This document shows, one piece after another, positions 51,935 to 61,060 of a stretch of 64,000 bases of DNA. The notes below the pieces were generated by a model. That model was not told where the DNA came from and did not search any database. It was given only the letters and a program-made list of their open reading frames with translations. Made by a program: the position numbers and the translations under genes. The DNA is taken from positions 2,046,001 to 2,110,000 of the forward strand of contig NZ_JANADP010000001.1 in assembly GCF_024199945.1 (NCBI RefSeq). The letters run 5' to 3'. The stretch's first letter is position 1. Every line of letters starts with the position of its first letter. This DNA is from Bradyrhizobium sp. CCGUVB4N. GTDB taxonomy: Bacteria; Pseudomonadota; Alphaproteobacteria; Rhizobiales; Xanthobacteraceae.

Positions 51935-52624
51935 TCAGTCCGTCTCGAAGACGCTGTTGGCGAGAAGTTCGGCCGGATTGCGTTCCGCCACGATCTGTCC
52001 CTTCTGGACGACCAGCGCTCGAGCAACCAGCGAGGCGACGAAACTGAGATCCTGATCGGCAATGATTATGGCCGTGTTTTCCAACCGGTGAATTGACGAT
52101 AGGCATTCGGCGATTTCGTCGGTCACTGAGGGCTGAATGCCCTCTGTCAGTTCATCGAGCAGAAGAAGCCGCGGCGAGCGAACCATGGCGCGCGCAAGCG
52201 CCAGCAACTGCCGTTCGCCTCCACTCAAAGCACCGCTGGGGCGCGCGAGAAGCTTTTCGAGCCTAGGAAAGAGACGCAATATTTCGTCAATCGGCTTTGC
52301 CTTGCCGGCGCCGGGCATCATGCCCGCGAGCAACAGATTCTCCTTGACGGTCAGGCCCGGAAAGCCCGCGCCGCCTTGCGGCGTGTAACTAAAGCCGAGA
52401 CGACTGCGTTGATGGGCAGGCAGAGCTTCGATGGCAACACCGTCCAGTATGATGCGGCCGCCTTCGACCGGCAACAGCCCCATGACGGTCTTAAGCAAGG
52501 TGGTCTTGCCCATACCATTGATACCGATGATCCCGAGAATCTCATGAGCGCCGAGATCGAAGCTCAAGCTGCGCAGTACCTGTGTATTGCCGTAGCCGGA
52601 GACCAAGCGTTCAGCTTTCAGCAT
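51935..52624 (-). CDS. livF: ABC transporter ATPase, LivF type
   Basis: 229 residues. Walker A GINGMGKTTLLKTVMGLLPV, ABC signature ALSGGERQLLALARAMVRSP and Walker B LLLLDELTEGIQPSVTDEIA are all present. The GLTVKENLLLAGMM segment and short length fit LivF/UrtE. It forms a heterodimer with the 52611-53357 ATPase. Overlaps that gene by 14 bases. Branched-chain-amino-acid or amide-type transporters use this arrangement; the substrate is not decided by this subunit. Confidence 0.88.
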   Translation of the reverse strand: MLKAERLVSGYGNTQVLRSLSFDLGAHEILGIIGINGMGKTTLLKTVMGLLPVEGGRIILDGVAIEALPAHQRSRLGFSYTPQGGAGFPGLTVKENLLLAGMMPGAGKAKPIDEILRLFPRLEKLLARPSGALSGGERQLLALARAMVRSPRLLLLDELTEGIQPSVTDEIAECLSSIHRLENTAIIIADQDLSFVASLVARALVVQKGQIVAERNPAELLANSVFETD

Positions 52625-53357
52625 GAATGGCCTCCTTCTTGCGGCCGAGATAGATGTCTCGAACGGTCTCGTTCGCCTCGATTTTGTCCATGGTGTCCTC
52701 CACCAACACTTTCCCCCTGTGCAAGACAGTAACCCTCTGTGCGAGGCGGGCGATGAACTCGAGGTCGTGCTCGACCACGATCACCGTGGCACGGGCATTG
52801 AGGCGCTTGATGATGTCGACGGTCTTCAACATCTCGTCGCGGGTCATGCCGGCGGTCGGTTCGTCAAGCAGCGCGAGACGGGGATCGCTCGCGAGCAGCA
52901 TGCCGAGTTCGCACCATTGGCGATGAGCGTGCGACAGTGTGACCGCCGGCTGGTGAGCGAGACGATCGTCGAACCCGATCTCGTCCAGCACCAGGTCAAC
53001 GACCTTGTCCAGCTCACGCTTTGCGAGGCGTCTTCGCAGGGCGGCGAGCCGGATATTTTCGCGAACGTCAAGGTTGGCGTAGATGCTCGGGATCTGGTTC
53101 TTGATGGCAATCCCTAAGCGGGCAATACGATGGGTCGGTAGCCCCTGCAGGTCGTGGCCCTCGAAGAGAACGTGGCCACTGGTCGGCTGATGCTGATGGG
53201 TGAGGCATTTGAAGAGTGTGCTCTTGCCAGCACCGTTCGGACCTATGAGGCAGCGGATTTCGCCGGCGGTCACGACGAGGTCGACGCCGTCAACAGCGGC
53301 AACCCCGCCGAACCGTTTAACCAAACCCCGCGTTGCGAGAATCGGTGAGCCGCTCAT
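52611..53357 (-). CDS. livG: ABC transporter ATPase, LivG type
   Basis: 248 residues. Walker A IGPNGAGKSTLFKCLTHQHQ, signature region AVTLSHAHRQWCELGMLLAS with LSHAHRQ in place of LSGGQQQ, and Walker B PRLALLDEPTAGMTRDEMLK. This LSHGxRQW-like variant is typical of UrtD/urea-amide subfamily ATPases. It overlaps the next gene (livF) by 14 bases and the permease by 4, so all are translated together. Confidence 0.88.
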   Translation of the reverse strand: MSGSPILATRGLVKRFGGVAAVDGVDLVVTAGEIRCLIGPNGAGKSTLFKCLTHQHQPTSGHVLFEGHDLQGLPTHRIARLGIAIKNQIPSIYANLDVRENIRLAALRRRLAKRELDKVVDLVLDEIGFDDRLAHQPAVTLSHAHRQWCELGMLLASDPRLALLDEPTAGMTRDEMLKTVDIIKRLNARATVIVVEHDLEFIARLAQRVTVLHRGKVLVEDTMDKIEANETVRDIYLGRKKEAIHAES

Positions 53358-54370
53358 GCCGGCTTCTCCTTCCGCCGCAAGATACCGAAACGGTTCGGGA
53401 ATCTCAGGTTCGACAGCTTAAAGATCATCGGCAGCAGACCTTGCGGCGCAAGCAGCACGAACACGATGATCGTCGCGCCGAAAATCAGCTCCGTATTGAA
53501 GATCTGGTCGGCTCCGAGCTGGCTGCTGAGAAGCTGGAAGCCGAAGCTTGCCACCACGGGTCCGACAAAGGTCCCAAGTCCCCCGGCAATCACCCACAGA
53601 ACGAATTGCGAGGCTTGCGGAAGATCGAAGACATTCGGGCTGACAAAACCCATCACCGCCGTGTAAAGCGCTCCACCGAGCCCTGCGATGGCAGCACTCA
53701 CGGCAAAGCCAACGAGCTTGTAGGAGCGAATGTCGTAGCCAAGGAGTTCGCTCCGCAACTCACTTTCGCGAATCGCCGTCATGATACGCCCGGCATCGCT
53801 CGAACGCAGGAACGAGAGCAGGATGTAAGCGCCTGCAAGCGCGAGCAAACAGATTGAGAACGTTGCGTCGGTGGATAGAAATGCCTGCGGATCACCTGGC
53901 ATATTGAGCGAGGGTACTGCCGTGATGCCATTGAAGCCGCCGAGCGGCACCGGACCGACGTGAAACCAGGGGTCCGCGGTCGACGTCATGAAGGAATAGA
54001 AGATCAGCGTCACGCAGAGCGTAATGACGCCGAGATACACGTCACCCAGACGGCTGAAGAACAGGAAATAGCCAAGGATGAGCGAGAATACGACCGGCAA
54101 TACGGTCCCGATCAGCACGGCAAGAGTACTATCGCCGAGATTGGAGACCGCGATGGCATAGGCATAGGCACCAAGACCGAAGAAGACCGAATGTCCGAGG
54201 TTCAGGATCCCGAGCGTCCCCCAGACGAAGGCAAGCCCAAGTGCTGCGATCGCCATGGCCGAAAAGGCCGACAGATTGAGGAGGTCGAATGGCTCCAGAA
54301 CAAACGGCCCAAGGGCCGCGAACAGGACGAGAGCGGCTGGAAACAGAGCATGTTTAATTTGGCGCACCAT
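53354..54370 (-). CDS. livM: ABC transporter permease, LivM type
   Basis: 338 residues from ATG 54370 (MVRQIKHALFPAALVLFAAL). The ORF is open to 54508 but the GGAG ribosome site and the livH stop nearby support 54370. Eight or nine hydrophobic helices, including IAALGLAFVWGTLGILNLGH, SVFFGLGAYAYAIAV, GGLGTFVGPVVASFGFQLLS and the conserved AAIAGLGGALYTAVMGFVSP. Inner-membrane half of the pore together with LivH. Start follows livH by 4 bases. Confidence 0.9.
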   Translation of the reverse strand: MVRQIKHALFPAALVLFAALGPFVLEPFDLLNLSAFSAMAIAALGLAFVWGTLGILNLGHSVFFGLGAYAYAIAVSNLGDSTLAVLIGTVLPVVFSLILGYFLFFSRLGDVYLGVITLCVTLIFYSFMTSTADPWFHVGPVPLGGFNGITAVPSLNMPGDPQAFLSTDATFSICLLALAGAYILLSFLRSSDAGRIMTAIRESELRSELLGYDIRSYKLVGFAVSAAIAGLGGALYTAVMGFVSPNVFDLPQASQFVLWVIAGGLGTFVGPVVASFGFQLLSSQLGADQIFNTELIFGATIIVFVLLAPQGLLPMIFKLSNLRFPNRFGILRRKEKPA

Positions 54371-54374
54371 GACT

Positions 54375-55238
54375 TTATCGCCCTCCGGTCCACAGGCTGG
54401 AGACGCCCGTCGGAAACAGGCGCAGGATGACCACGGCCAAAAGCAACAGCGAGGCCTGGCCGACGACTGGGGTCGCGAAATAGGACAGCAGCGCCTCAGC
54501 CGGCCCAAGGATCGTTGCGGCAGACAGGAACCCCGTAATCAAGGCGCCACCACCGCTGATCACCGTGACGAAGGCGCGGGCGACATAGGCCGCCCCCATA
54601 TGAGGAAGCACACCGGATATCGGCGCCAGCAGCGCACCGGCCAAGCCACTGATTGCTGCCCCGATGATAAAAGTGGCCGCATAAACGCGATCACAATCGA
54701 CCCCGATGGTCGCGGCCATCTCCGAATTCTGCATCGCCGCCCGCGCGATCAGCCCGTATTTCGTCCAGTGCAGTGCTAACAGTGAGCCCACGACCAGCAG
54801 GGCGGTGATGACGACCAGGAACAACTGGTAAGCGCCGATAGAGTAGGCCCCGATCGGAATATTGCCGAGCGGAGCGCTCACGCCCATCGTGGTGTTACCG
54901 AAGATGGCCGTCACAGCGCCAATCAGGAACAGGCTCAGCCCCCAGGTCGCCAGCATCGTCGTCACCAGATGACCGTAGAGTCGGCGAATGATGAGGCGCT
55001 CCACGACCGCGCCGATCAGGGCAACGAACATCGGCGCCACAACCAGCATGGAGAGCCAAAGATTGATGCCGGCATGATTGGCGATCACGGTGGCGTAGCC
55101 GCCGAGCATGATGAACTCGCCGTGAGCAAAGTTGATGACGCGCATCATGCCGAAAATGACGGCAAGCCCCAGGCTGATCAGGGCGAGAAGCGCGATGGAA
55201 TTGGCTACCGCGAAGCACAATATGATGTATTGGTCCAT
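54375..55238 (-). CDS. livH: ABC transporter permease, LivH type
   Basis: 287 residues: SIALLALISLGLAVIFGMMR, VINFAHGEFIMLGGYATVIA and ISGLAGALLAPISGVLPHMG, the LivH signature with conserved NFAHGEF. About eight membrane helices. Starts 90 bases downstream of the substrate-binding protein gene, with a strong hairpin between. It makes the second half of the pore. Confidence 0.9.
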   Translation of the reverse strand: MDQYIILCFAVANSIALLALISLGLAVIFGMMRVINFAHGEFIMLGGYATVIANHAGINLWLSMLVVAPMFVALIGAVVERLIIRRLYGHLVTTMLATWGLSLFLIGAVTAIFGNTTMGVSAPLGNIPIGAYSIGAYQLFLVVITALLVVGSLLALHWTKYGLIARAAMQNSEMAATIGVDCDRVYAATFIIGAAISGLAGALLAPISGVLPHMGAAYVARAFVTVISGGGALITGFLSAATILGPAEALLSYFATPVVGQASLLLLAVVILRLFPTGVSSLWTGGR

Positions 55239-55282
55239 GATCTAATCCCGACCTGCGAAAAACGGGGACCGGCAACGGGCTG

Positions 55283-55307
55283 CGGCGCCGCAAGAGGCGC
55301 GGCGCCG
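55283..55307 (-). terminator. Hairpin between substrate-binding protein and permease genes
   Basis: CGGCGCCGC and GCGGCGCCG form a 9-bp perfect stem around a 7-base loop, 20 bases after the binding-protein stop (on the minus strand). No T-run follows. It likely protects the binding-protein mRNA or attenuates transcription into the permeases, a common arrangement in ABC operons. Confidence 0.6.
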
Positions 55308-55327
55308 GCGAGCCCTGCCACCAAGAT

Positions 55328-56557
55328 CTACGGCATCAGGAAATCGGTCTGGTTCGGATTGGTGAAGACATTGCACTTGCCGTCATAAGTATCCGGCGCA
55401 ATCTGCTCCTTCTTCTCGATCAGGCTCCAGACGCGGTTCTTAACCTTGATGATGTGGACGTCTTGCGTCGTGTTGTGGGTGGGGCCATCCGTGGTCATGA
55501 CCCCAGCAGGTCCTTCCCAGCGAATGCCGCTTTCGAGGGCGGCGAGAACCGCTTCCCGCTCGAAGCTGCCTGCACGTTTGACGGCTTCAGCCCAAAGCAT
55601 GACACCGCTGTAGCCTCCGAACACTTCGCCGTTGATATAGGGGTGGTTCTTGCCGGCCACGGCTTCGACCTTGGCCAGGAACTCCTTATTCTTTGGTGTG
55701 TCGAGCTCCTGGAAGTAGTTGTAGGCAACGATCACGCCGTCGGTTTCCTCGGGAGCAAGAACCTCGTGCTCGTTGCCAGCGGCAAACACGATCGAGATGA
55801 TCGGAATCTTGTTCAGCATTCCGGCCGCTGCCCACTGCCGGTAGAACGCCATGGCTGGACCGCCAACGAGGCAGGAATGGAGGATATCCGGCTTGGCCGC
55901 CTGAATCTTTGCGATAGCCGAGGTGAAGTCCGTAACGTCGAGAGGATAGTAGTCATCGGCTACCACCTCGCCACCTACGCGCTTGGCCATTACGTGGTTC
56001 CAGATGCCGAAATTGCGGGGTGCGTTATAGTCTGAGGCGATGTAGTAGAGTTTCTTGCCGAGATTCTTGAATGACCATTCGAGTAGCGGCACAACCTGCT
56101 GGTTGCCACCCGTGTTGACGCAGAACGTGTTCTTCTCGCAAAGCCCGCCTTCATAGAAGGAGCCGTAAATGAAGGGGATCTTGTACTTGCGCAGGACCGG
56201 GCGCGTGGCCTCGCGCGCAGCGCCGCTCAGCGCACCCTGCACCATGACGACCTTGTCGTTCAGCGCCGCCCTCTGCGCATATTGCGGGTATTTGTTGATA
56301 TCGGACTGGCCGTCATAGACCTTGAGCTCGACCTTCTTGCCGAGCAGACCGCCGGCGGCATTGATCTCCTCGACGGCGACTTTCATGCACAGATTCGACG
56401 GCACGCCATAGATATCAAGAGCTCCCGACAAGTCGTGCAATGAGGCGATCGCGACCGTATCCGCCGCGGCCAGGGCGCGGGTGGACGACGAGCCGGCGAT
56501 CACCGCGGCGGAGAGCGCTGCGGACGAGCCGAGAAAATTGCGACGGGACAAGTTCAT
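55328..56557 (-). CDS. Periplasmic substrate-binding protein of ABC transporter (copy A)
   Basis: 409 residues from ATG 56557 (AAAGGAAACATTGTT before). Twin-arginine signal RRNFLGSSAALSAAVIAG then ALAAADTVAIASLHDLSGAL. Peripla_BP_6-type Leu/Ile/Val-urea-amide binding protein: NAAGGLLGKKVELKVYDGQS, EATRPVLRKYKIPFIYGSFY, CVNTGGNQQVVPLLEWSFKN, YYPLDVTDFTSAIAKIQAA. Closely related to copy B next to it (about 85 percent by eye). Resembles UrtA/FmdD-like proteins, so the ligand may be an amide, urea or amine compound, not proved. Confidence 0.85.
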   Translation of the reverse strand: MNLSRRNFLGSSAALSAAVIAGSSSTRALAAADTVAIASLHDLSGALDIYGVPSNLCMKVAVEEINAAGGLLGKKVELKVYDGQSDINKYPQYAQRAALNDKVVMVQGALSGAAREATRPVLRKYKIPFIYGSFYEGGLCEKNTFCVNTGGNQQVVPLLEWSFKNLGKKLYYIASDYNAPRNFGIWNHVMAKRVGGEVVADDYYPLDVTDFTSAIAKIQAAKPDILHSCLVGGPAMAFYRQWAAAGMLNKIPIISIVFAAGNEHEVLAPEETDGVIVAYNYFQELDTPKNKEFLAKVEAVAGKNHPYINGEVFGGYSGVMLWAEAVKRAGSFEREAVLAALESGIRWEGPAGVMTTDGPTHNTTQDVHIIKVKNRVWSLIEKKEQIAPDTYDGKCNVFTNPNQTDFLMP

Positions 56558-56623
56558 AACAATGTTTCCTTTGAGCTCTGAGGAGAAGAGAAGCCAAGAT
56601 AATGTGAAGAGAAGAGCATGTCG

Positions 56624-56650
56624 GATCGACGCGACGTGTCGTCGTCGATC
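56624..56650 (-). terminator. Hairpin between the two substrate-binding protein genes
   Basis: GATCGACG and CGTCGATC pair over 8 bp, with further pairing (CGAC/GTCG) inside, in the 140-base gap between the two binding-protein genes. Suggests message processing or attenuation. Confidence 0.45.
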
Positions 56651-56697
56651 ATTCAGGCCAGCAAGCAAGAACTCCCTGCCGGCGCCTAAGTGCGCAT

Positions 56698-57927
56698 CTA
56701 AGGCATCAGGAAATCGACCTGTTTGGGATTAGTGAACACGTTGCACTTGCCGCCATAGGTGTCCGGCGCAATCTGCTCCTTCTTCTGGATGAGGCTCCAC
56801 ACGCGGTTCTTGACGGTGATGATGTGGACGTCTTGCGTGGTGTTATGGGTGGGACCATCCGTGGTCATGACACCGGCCGGCCCCTCCCACCGGATGCCGC
56901 TTTCGAACGCCGCCGTAACCGCGTCCCGCTCGAAGCTGCCGGCGCGCTTGACGGCTTCCGCCCAGAGCATGACACCGCTATAGCCGCCGAAAGCATCGCC
57001 GTTGATGTACGGACGGGACCCGCCGACGGAGGCGTCGACCCTGGCCAGGAATTCCTTGTTTTTCGGTGTGTCGAGTTCCTGGAAGTAGTTGTAAGCGACG
57101 ATCACACCATCGCTTTCCTCCGGGGCAAGAACTTCGTGCTCATTGCCCGCGCCGAAGACGATTGAGATGATCGGGATCTTCTTCAGCATTCCGGCGGCCG
57201 CCCACTGGCGATAGAAGGCCATGGCCGGCCCTCCCACGAGACAGGAATGCACGATGTCGGGCTTTGCCGCCTGGATTCTTGCGATGGCCGAGGTGAAATC
57301 CGTGACATCCAGGGGATAGTAGTCGTCGGCTACGACCTCGCCGCCTTCGCGTTTGGCAACCACATGATTCCAGATGCCGAAATTGCGCGGCGCGTTATAA
57401 TCCGACGCGATATAGTAGAGCTTCTTGCCGAGATTATTGAACGACCATTCGAGCAGCGGAACGACCTGTTGGTTGCCGCCAGTGTTCACGCAAAAGGAAT
57501 TCTTCTCGCAGAGGCCGCCTTCGTAGAGCGAACCATAAAAGAATGGCACCTTGTAACGGCGCATGACCGGTCGCGTCGCCTCTCGTGCGGCGCCGACCAT
57601 GGCGCCCTGAAGCATAACACAGCGATCGTTCAATACTGCCTTTTGCGCGTACTGGGGGTTCTTGTTGATGTCAGACTGTGTGTCGTAGATCTTGAGATCG
57701 ACTTTTTTACCGAGGAGACCACCGGCCGCATTGATCTGCTCGACAGCGACCTTCATGCACAAATGCGACGGAGCGCCATAGATGTCGAATGGTCCGGACA
57801 GATCATGCAGCGAGGCAATCGCGACAGTGTCTGCTGCGGCCCAAGCGAGGTCCGCAAATGAGCCGACCACGGAGGCAGCCGAGACCGCTGCGGAAGACTG
57901 AAGAAACGCGCGGCGTGACAAAGGCAT
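56698..57927 (-). CDS. Periplasmic substrate-binding protein of ABC transporter (copy B)
   Basis: 409 residues from ATG 57927, ribosome site AAGGAGCATTCAC. Leader RRAFLQSSAAVSAASVVG of the twin-arginine type. Sequence nearly parallels copy A: SLHDLSGPFDIYGAPSHLCM, TQSDINKNPQYAQKAVLNDR, RYKVPFFYGSLYEGGLCEKN and GKCNVFTNPKQVDFLMP. The same ATPases and permeases must serve both. Differences concentrate in the middle (VGGSRPYINGDAFGG against AGKNHPYINGEVFGG). Gene duplication that may broaden ligand range. The metallophosphatase ends 126 bases upstream. Confidence 0.85.
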   Translation of the reverse strand: MPLSRRAFLQSSAAVSAASVVGSFADLAWAAADTVAIASLHDLSGPFDIYGAPSHLCMKVAVEQINAAGGLLGKKVDLKIYDTQSDINKNPQYAQKAVLNDRCVMLQGAMVGAAREATRPVMRRYKVPFFYGSLYEGGLCEKNSFCVNTGGNQQVVPLLEWSFNNLGKKLYYIASDYNAPRNFGIWNHVVAKREGGEVVADDYYPLDVTDFTSAIARIQAAKPDIVHSCLVGGPAMAFYRQWAAAGMLKKIPIISIVFGAGNEHEVLAPEESDGVIVAYNYFQELDTPKNKEFLARVDASVGGSRPYINGDAFGGYSGVMLWAEAVKRAGSFERDAVTAAFESGIRWEGPAGVMTTDGPTHNTTQDVHIITVKNRVWSLIQKKEQIAPDTYGGKCNVFTNPKQVDFLMP

Positions 57928-58053
57928 GTGAATGCTCCTTGGAGCTTGAAAATGAGAGCCCAATGGTGCGAACGACCGCCTCCGTCGGGGCCAAACGACG
58001 GACGGGCAGGCTTGATGCTCTTCGGCGAGGAGTGGCTTTCGCCGAAGGCAGAA

Positions 58054-58890
58054 TCAGGGTTGGGCTTGCCGTGCCATCGGCACGACTTGACGCTCGACAG
58101 GCAGGTCGGGCTCGTACAGGTACTTTGCGCTTCCATCGAGAAAGTCGTGGGTGTGGATCACGACGGCGTCCGGGTTCAGGAATGCGATTGCATAGGCCGG
58201 TGGCTCCATGCTGCAGGGAATCCCTCGCTTGTGGCTGAAGTCGAGCCACAATTGATGATTGAGTCCGCGCAAAGTGGAAAACGGAATGTTCTGCCAGCTT
58301 CCGGTAATCGGGCGATGCACATGCCCGAAGAACAGATGGCGGATAGCATGACCGTCCAAAATCCGTCCGAACGCCGCGCCATCATCAAGCATGATGTCGT
58401 CGGCCGGCCGGAAATGAACCGACAGCGGCGGATGGTGCATGAACAGATAGACCGGCTTGCCCTGCGCCTCGTCCAGGCGTGCGCGCAGCCATGCCTGGCG
58501 CTGTTCACAATAGAGGCCCGCATGGCTGTCGGAGCGCTTGGTATCGAGGAAGAGAAAGCGCCCCGCTGACGTGTCGAGCACCGATTGAACAAAACCGTGA
58601 TCATCCACGGGAGCTTCGGGAAACACGCTACGGAAATTGCCGCGATCGTCATGATTACCCATCAGAAGCCGCACCGGCATCGGCAGGACCTCAAGCGCTT
58701 CCCGCAGGCGAATATAAGCGCTCCGTTCGCCATGGTGGGCGAGATCGCCCGTGATCACGCAAAGCTCTGCATCTGCATGGTGCCTGGCGACATCGGCAAG
58801 GCAGGCCTTCAGGCGTTCGCCCGGGTCATTGTCGAAGAGACGATCGCCAGGTGGAACGAGGTGAAGGTCTGTGATTTGGATGATTTTCAT
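58054..58890 (-). CDS. Metallophosphatase (calcineurin-like, CpdA/GpdQ type)
   Basis: 278 residues from ATG 58890 (MKIIQITDLHLVPPGDRLFD). Metal ligands in ITDLH, VITGDLAHHGERSAY, LLMGNHDDRGNF, YLFMHHPPLSVHF and HLFFGHVHRP follow the class-III phosphodiesterase order (D-x-H, GD, GNHD, H, GH-x-H). Probably a cytoplasmic phosphodiesterase, such as for cyclic or glycerol/phosphonate esters. Upstream open frame shadows the MetE-like gene. The gene starts 28 bases after that gene. Confidence 0.85.
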   Translation of the reverse strand: MKIIQITDLHLVPPGDRLFDNDPGERLKACLADVARHHADAELCVITGDLAHHGERSAYIRLREALEVLPMPVRLLMGNHDDRGNFRSVFPEAPVDDHGFVQSVLDTSAGRFLFLDTKRSDSHAGLYCEQRQAWLRARLDEAQGKPVYLFMHHPPLSVHFRPADDIMLDDGAAFGRILDGHAIRHLFFGHVHRPITGSWQNIPFSTLRGLNHQLWLDFSHKRGIPCSMEPPAYAIAFLNPDAVVIHTHDFLDGSAKYLYEPDLPVERQVVPMARQAQP

Positions 58891-58918
58891 TGCGGTGTTT
58901 GCCAGCGGCTTTGCGCCT

Positions 58919-60091
58919 TCACGAGGCAATGGCTTGCCTGGAGCGCGTTGAGTTCGCGTTCCAGAGCCGGCGGGATGCAATCTCGGCGCCTTGCACAAGC
59001 GACTCGAGTTTGCGCCAGGCAATGTCCGGGTCGACGGTGTGAAAGGTCGCAAAGCTCGCGAAGCCGCAGTCCGTTCCAGCGATTACGCGCTCGCGGCCGA
59101 CCAGATTGGCGTATTGCTCGATGCGCTGAGCGACGACTTCGGGATGCTCAATGTAGTTCGTGCAGGTATCGATAACGCCTGGCACGATAACCTTATCATC
59201 GGGAAGTCGCGTTTCCTTGAACAGGCTCCATTCATGCGAGTGGCGCGGATTCGCCGCCTCCAGCAGAAGCGCCATTGGCCGCGCCTTGATGATGATGTCG
59301 AAGATCTCGTGGAGATCGATGTCGTGGTGGTGCGGCGACTCATAATTGCCCCAGCATAGATGCAGGCGCATCCGATCGGCGGGAATGTCGCGCAGAGAAT
59401 GATTGAGCACTTCGACGTGAAGAGCGATTTCCTTGCGGAACTCCGCCACATCCATTGGTTTGGCCCGAAAATGGCGGCCGAGCGCCAGATCCGGACAATC
59501 AATCTGCAGGAGCAAGCCTGATGCAGCGACGGCATCGTATTCATGCTTTATCGCATCGCCTAGCGCATAGAGGTAGGCTTCCTGCGATGGATAATATTTG
59601 TTGGGCATGTAGTGTGCCATGATCCCCGGAGACGAGGCGTTCATGAACGCTTCCTCGACAGAAACCGTGTTGAGTGCCGCCTTGAGATTGGCGATATCCG
59701 TCGCCACCGCCGCCTCTCCCTGGTACTCGAGAGGCCCCACGCAAGCGGGAGTCTTGATATCGAGATTGACCCGCTTTGCGAAATTCGAGAATTCGGCCAG
59801 TTCGGACAAGGCAAGCGGCTGATCAATGCCCGTCAAGCCTGTCATACGCTCGCGCGCATAGGTCGAATAGGCATATTTGCTCATCTCGCCATCATCGACA
59901 ACCGTTAGGTCAAGATTCGCCTGCTTTTTTACGATGTCGGCGACCGCTGAACTGATGCTGGCCGCCAGCAAGGGACCGCGATCAGCGCCCAGTCCCCCCT
60001 TTTCTTTCGCCAGCAGCATTTCCTCCAATAGGGGCGGCCGCGGCAAGCTGCCGACATGCGTCGTAAGGATTCGATCGGTGCTTACTTTCAT
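58919..60091 (-). CDS. MetE C-terminal-domain-like methyltransferase/lyase
   Basis: 390 residues: TTHVGSLPRPPLLEEMLLAK, LTVVDDGEMSKYAYSTYARE, QIDCPDLALGRHF, MRLHLCWGNYESPHHHDIDL, LLLEAANPRHSHEWSLFKET, VIPGVIDTCTNYIEHPEV-like IVPGVIDTCTNYIEHPEVVA and IAGTDCGFASF. Cobalamin-independent methionine synthase fold; zinc ligands appear as H/C in LHLCWGN, E in LLLEAAN and C in GTDCGF. Without the N-terminal MetE domain it is not a normal methionine synthase: relatives act on epoxyalkane-CoM, on phosphonates-linked or thio-methyl compounds. First gene of the transporter operon. Confidence 0.8.
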   Translation of the reverse strand: MKVSTDRILTTHVGSLPRPPLLEEMLLAKEKGGLGADRGPLLAASISSAVADIVKKQANLDLTVVDDGEMSKYAYSTYARERMTGLTGIDQPLALSELAEFSNFAKRVNLDIKTPACVGPLEYQGEAAVATDIANLKAALNTVSVEEAFMNASSPGIMAHYMPNKYYPSQEAYLYALGDAIKHEYDAVAASGLLLQIDCPDLALGRHFRAKPMDVAEFRKEIALHVEVLNHSLRDIPADRMRLHLCWGNYESPHHHDIDLHEIFDIIIKARPMALLLEAANPRHSHEWSLFKETRLPDDKVIVPGVIDTCTNYIEHPEVVAQRIEQYANLVGRERVIAGTDCGFASFATFHTVDPDIAWRKLESLVQGAEIASRRLWNANSTRSRQAIAS

Positions 60092-61060
60092 TCGTCTCTC
60101 CTGTAAATTTTGGCGAACTCGGCCGACGGCCCTCTATCAGCGCTTCTGCGGCGCGAGGAGCACCTCCTTCACTGATGATTTCATTGGGCGTGAGCGATGC
60201 GCTCCCTGTTTGCGAGCCGAGAGCGCATAGCGGCTTGTCGTCTGCTTCCGGAGAAGAGGCGTAGCAAGTGTTGTTGACGCGTAAATGTCTTGATATTAGC
60301 CTTGCTAATAGAAGAAGTACTGCTTCTATTGAATAAGCTGGCTTCCAAATCGGCTCAGTATTGCCACTGCCGCCTTTATCCTGCGCGACGAGCCTGTTGA
60401 TCGCAGTCAATTATCCCGGACCGTGCCACCGTTCCCGGTAAGAAAATTCAACGAGCAGCTTTAATTGTCGGTACGTTCCGTTTCAAAGTGTTTGCAGTTG
60501 GCACTATCTCTTTGAGATGTTTCTCTCGCGCAGAGGCGTTGCTGCGAAGCTGAGGTTCTTTGGCTTGCCTAGACCTGAGACTAGCGAACAAGGCTCCAAG
60601 CTCTGCTTGGAGAAGCAGCAGAAGTTTGACTTTTCGTATACCGTGTGATGTTCATTCCCGAGTACCACAAGAAAACTGTGCGGCGACCTGAGGCAACATC
60701 TCGGAAAGTTGTTTCGTCGATTCGTGATGCAGAAGCAGAGCTCGATTGAGGAAGGGTTATGAGAACCTTCTGGGAGCCGGGAATACGTTGTTTTGACCGT
60801 CGGCCCAGACGAATCCGTGGGTAGAGAATGAATCCGGAAGCAAGAGGCCGAAGATCCGCACCTTTATCCGCTGTTCATGTGGCACTGATTCCACCTTTGG
60901 GTGTCCTCATCGATTGTGCCCGCACTGGCGATGCCAACGTGGAGGTTGATCCGCCCAACGGTTTTTGGTTCTGCCAGAGACAACGGACGATGCGCGAAAA
61001 GCCCTTGACCCCGCTTGGGAATGCGAATCCACCACAATGGGATGAGCAGGCTTCAACAGC
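60092..61060. other. Long divergent control region with gene remnants
   Basis: 970 bases between the MetE-like gene and the LysR gene. AT-rich part at 60250-60700. Open frame at 60828-61064 (MNPEARGRRSAPLSAVHVAL) has no ribosome site or known motif. Contains the palindrome at 60294. No sigma54 element found. Confidence 0.4.
60294..60310. promoter_or_regulatory. LysR-type operator candidate
   Basis: TATTAGC and GCTAATA around CTT form a perfect 7-bp palindrome, in the T-N11-A form preferred by LysR regulators. Located 203 bases before the MetE-like start and 751 bases before the LysR gene, in the promoter area of the minus-strand operon. Confidence 0.5.
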
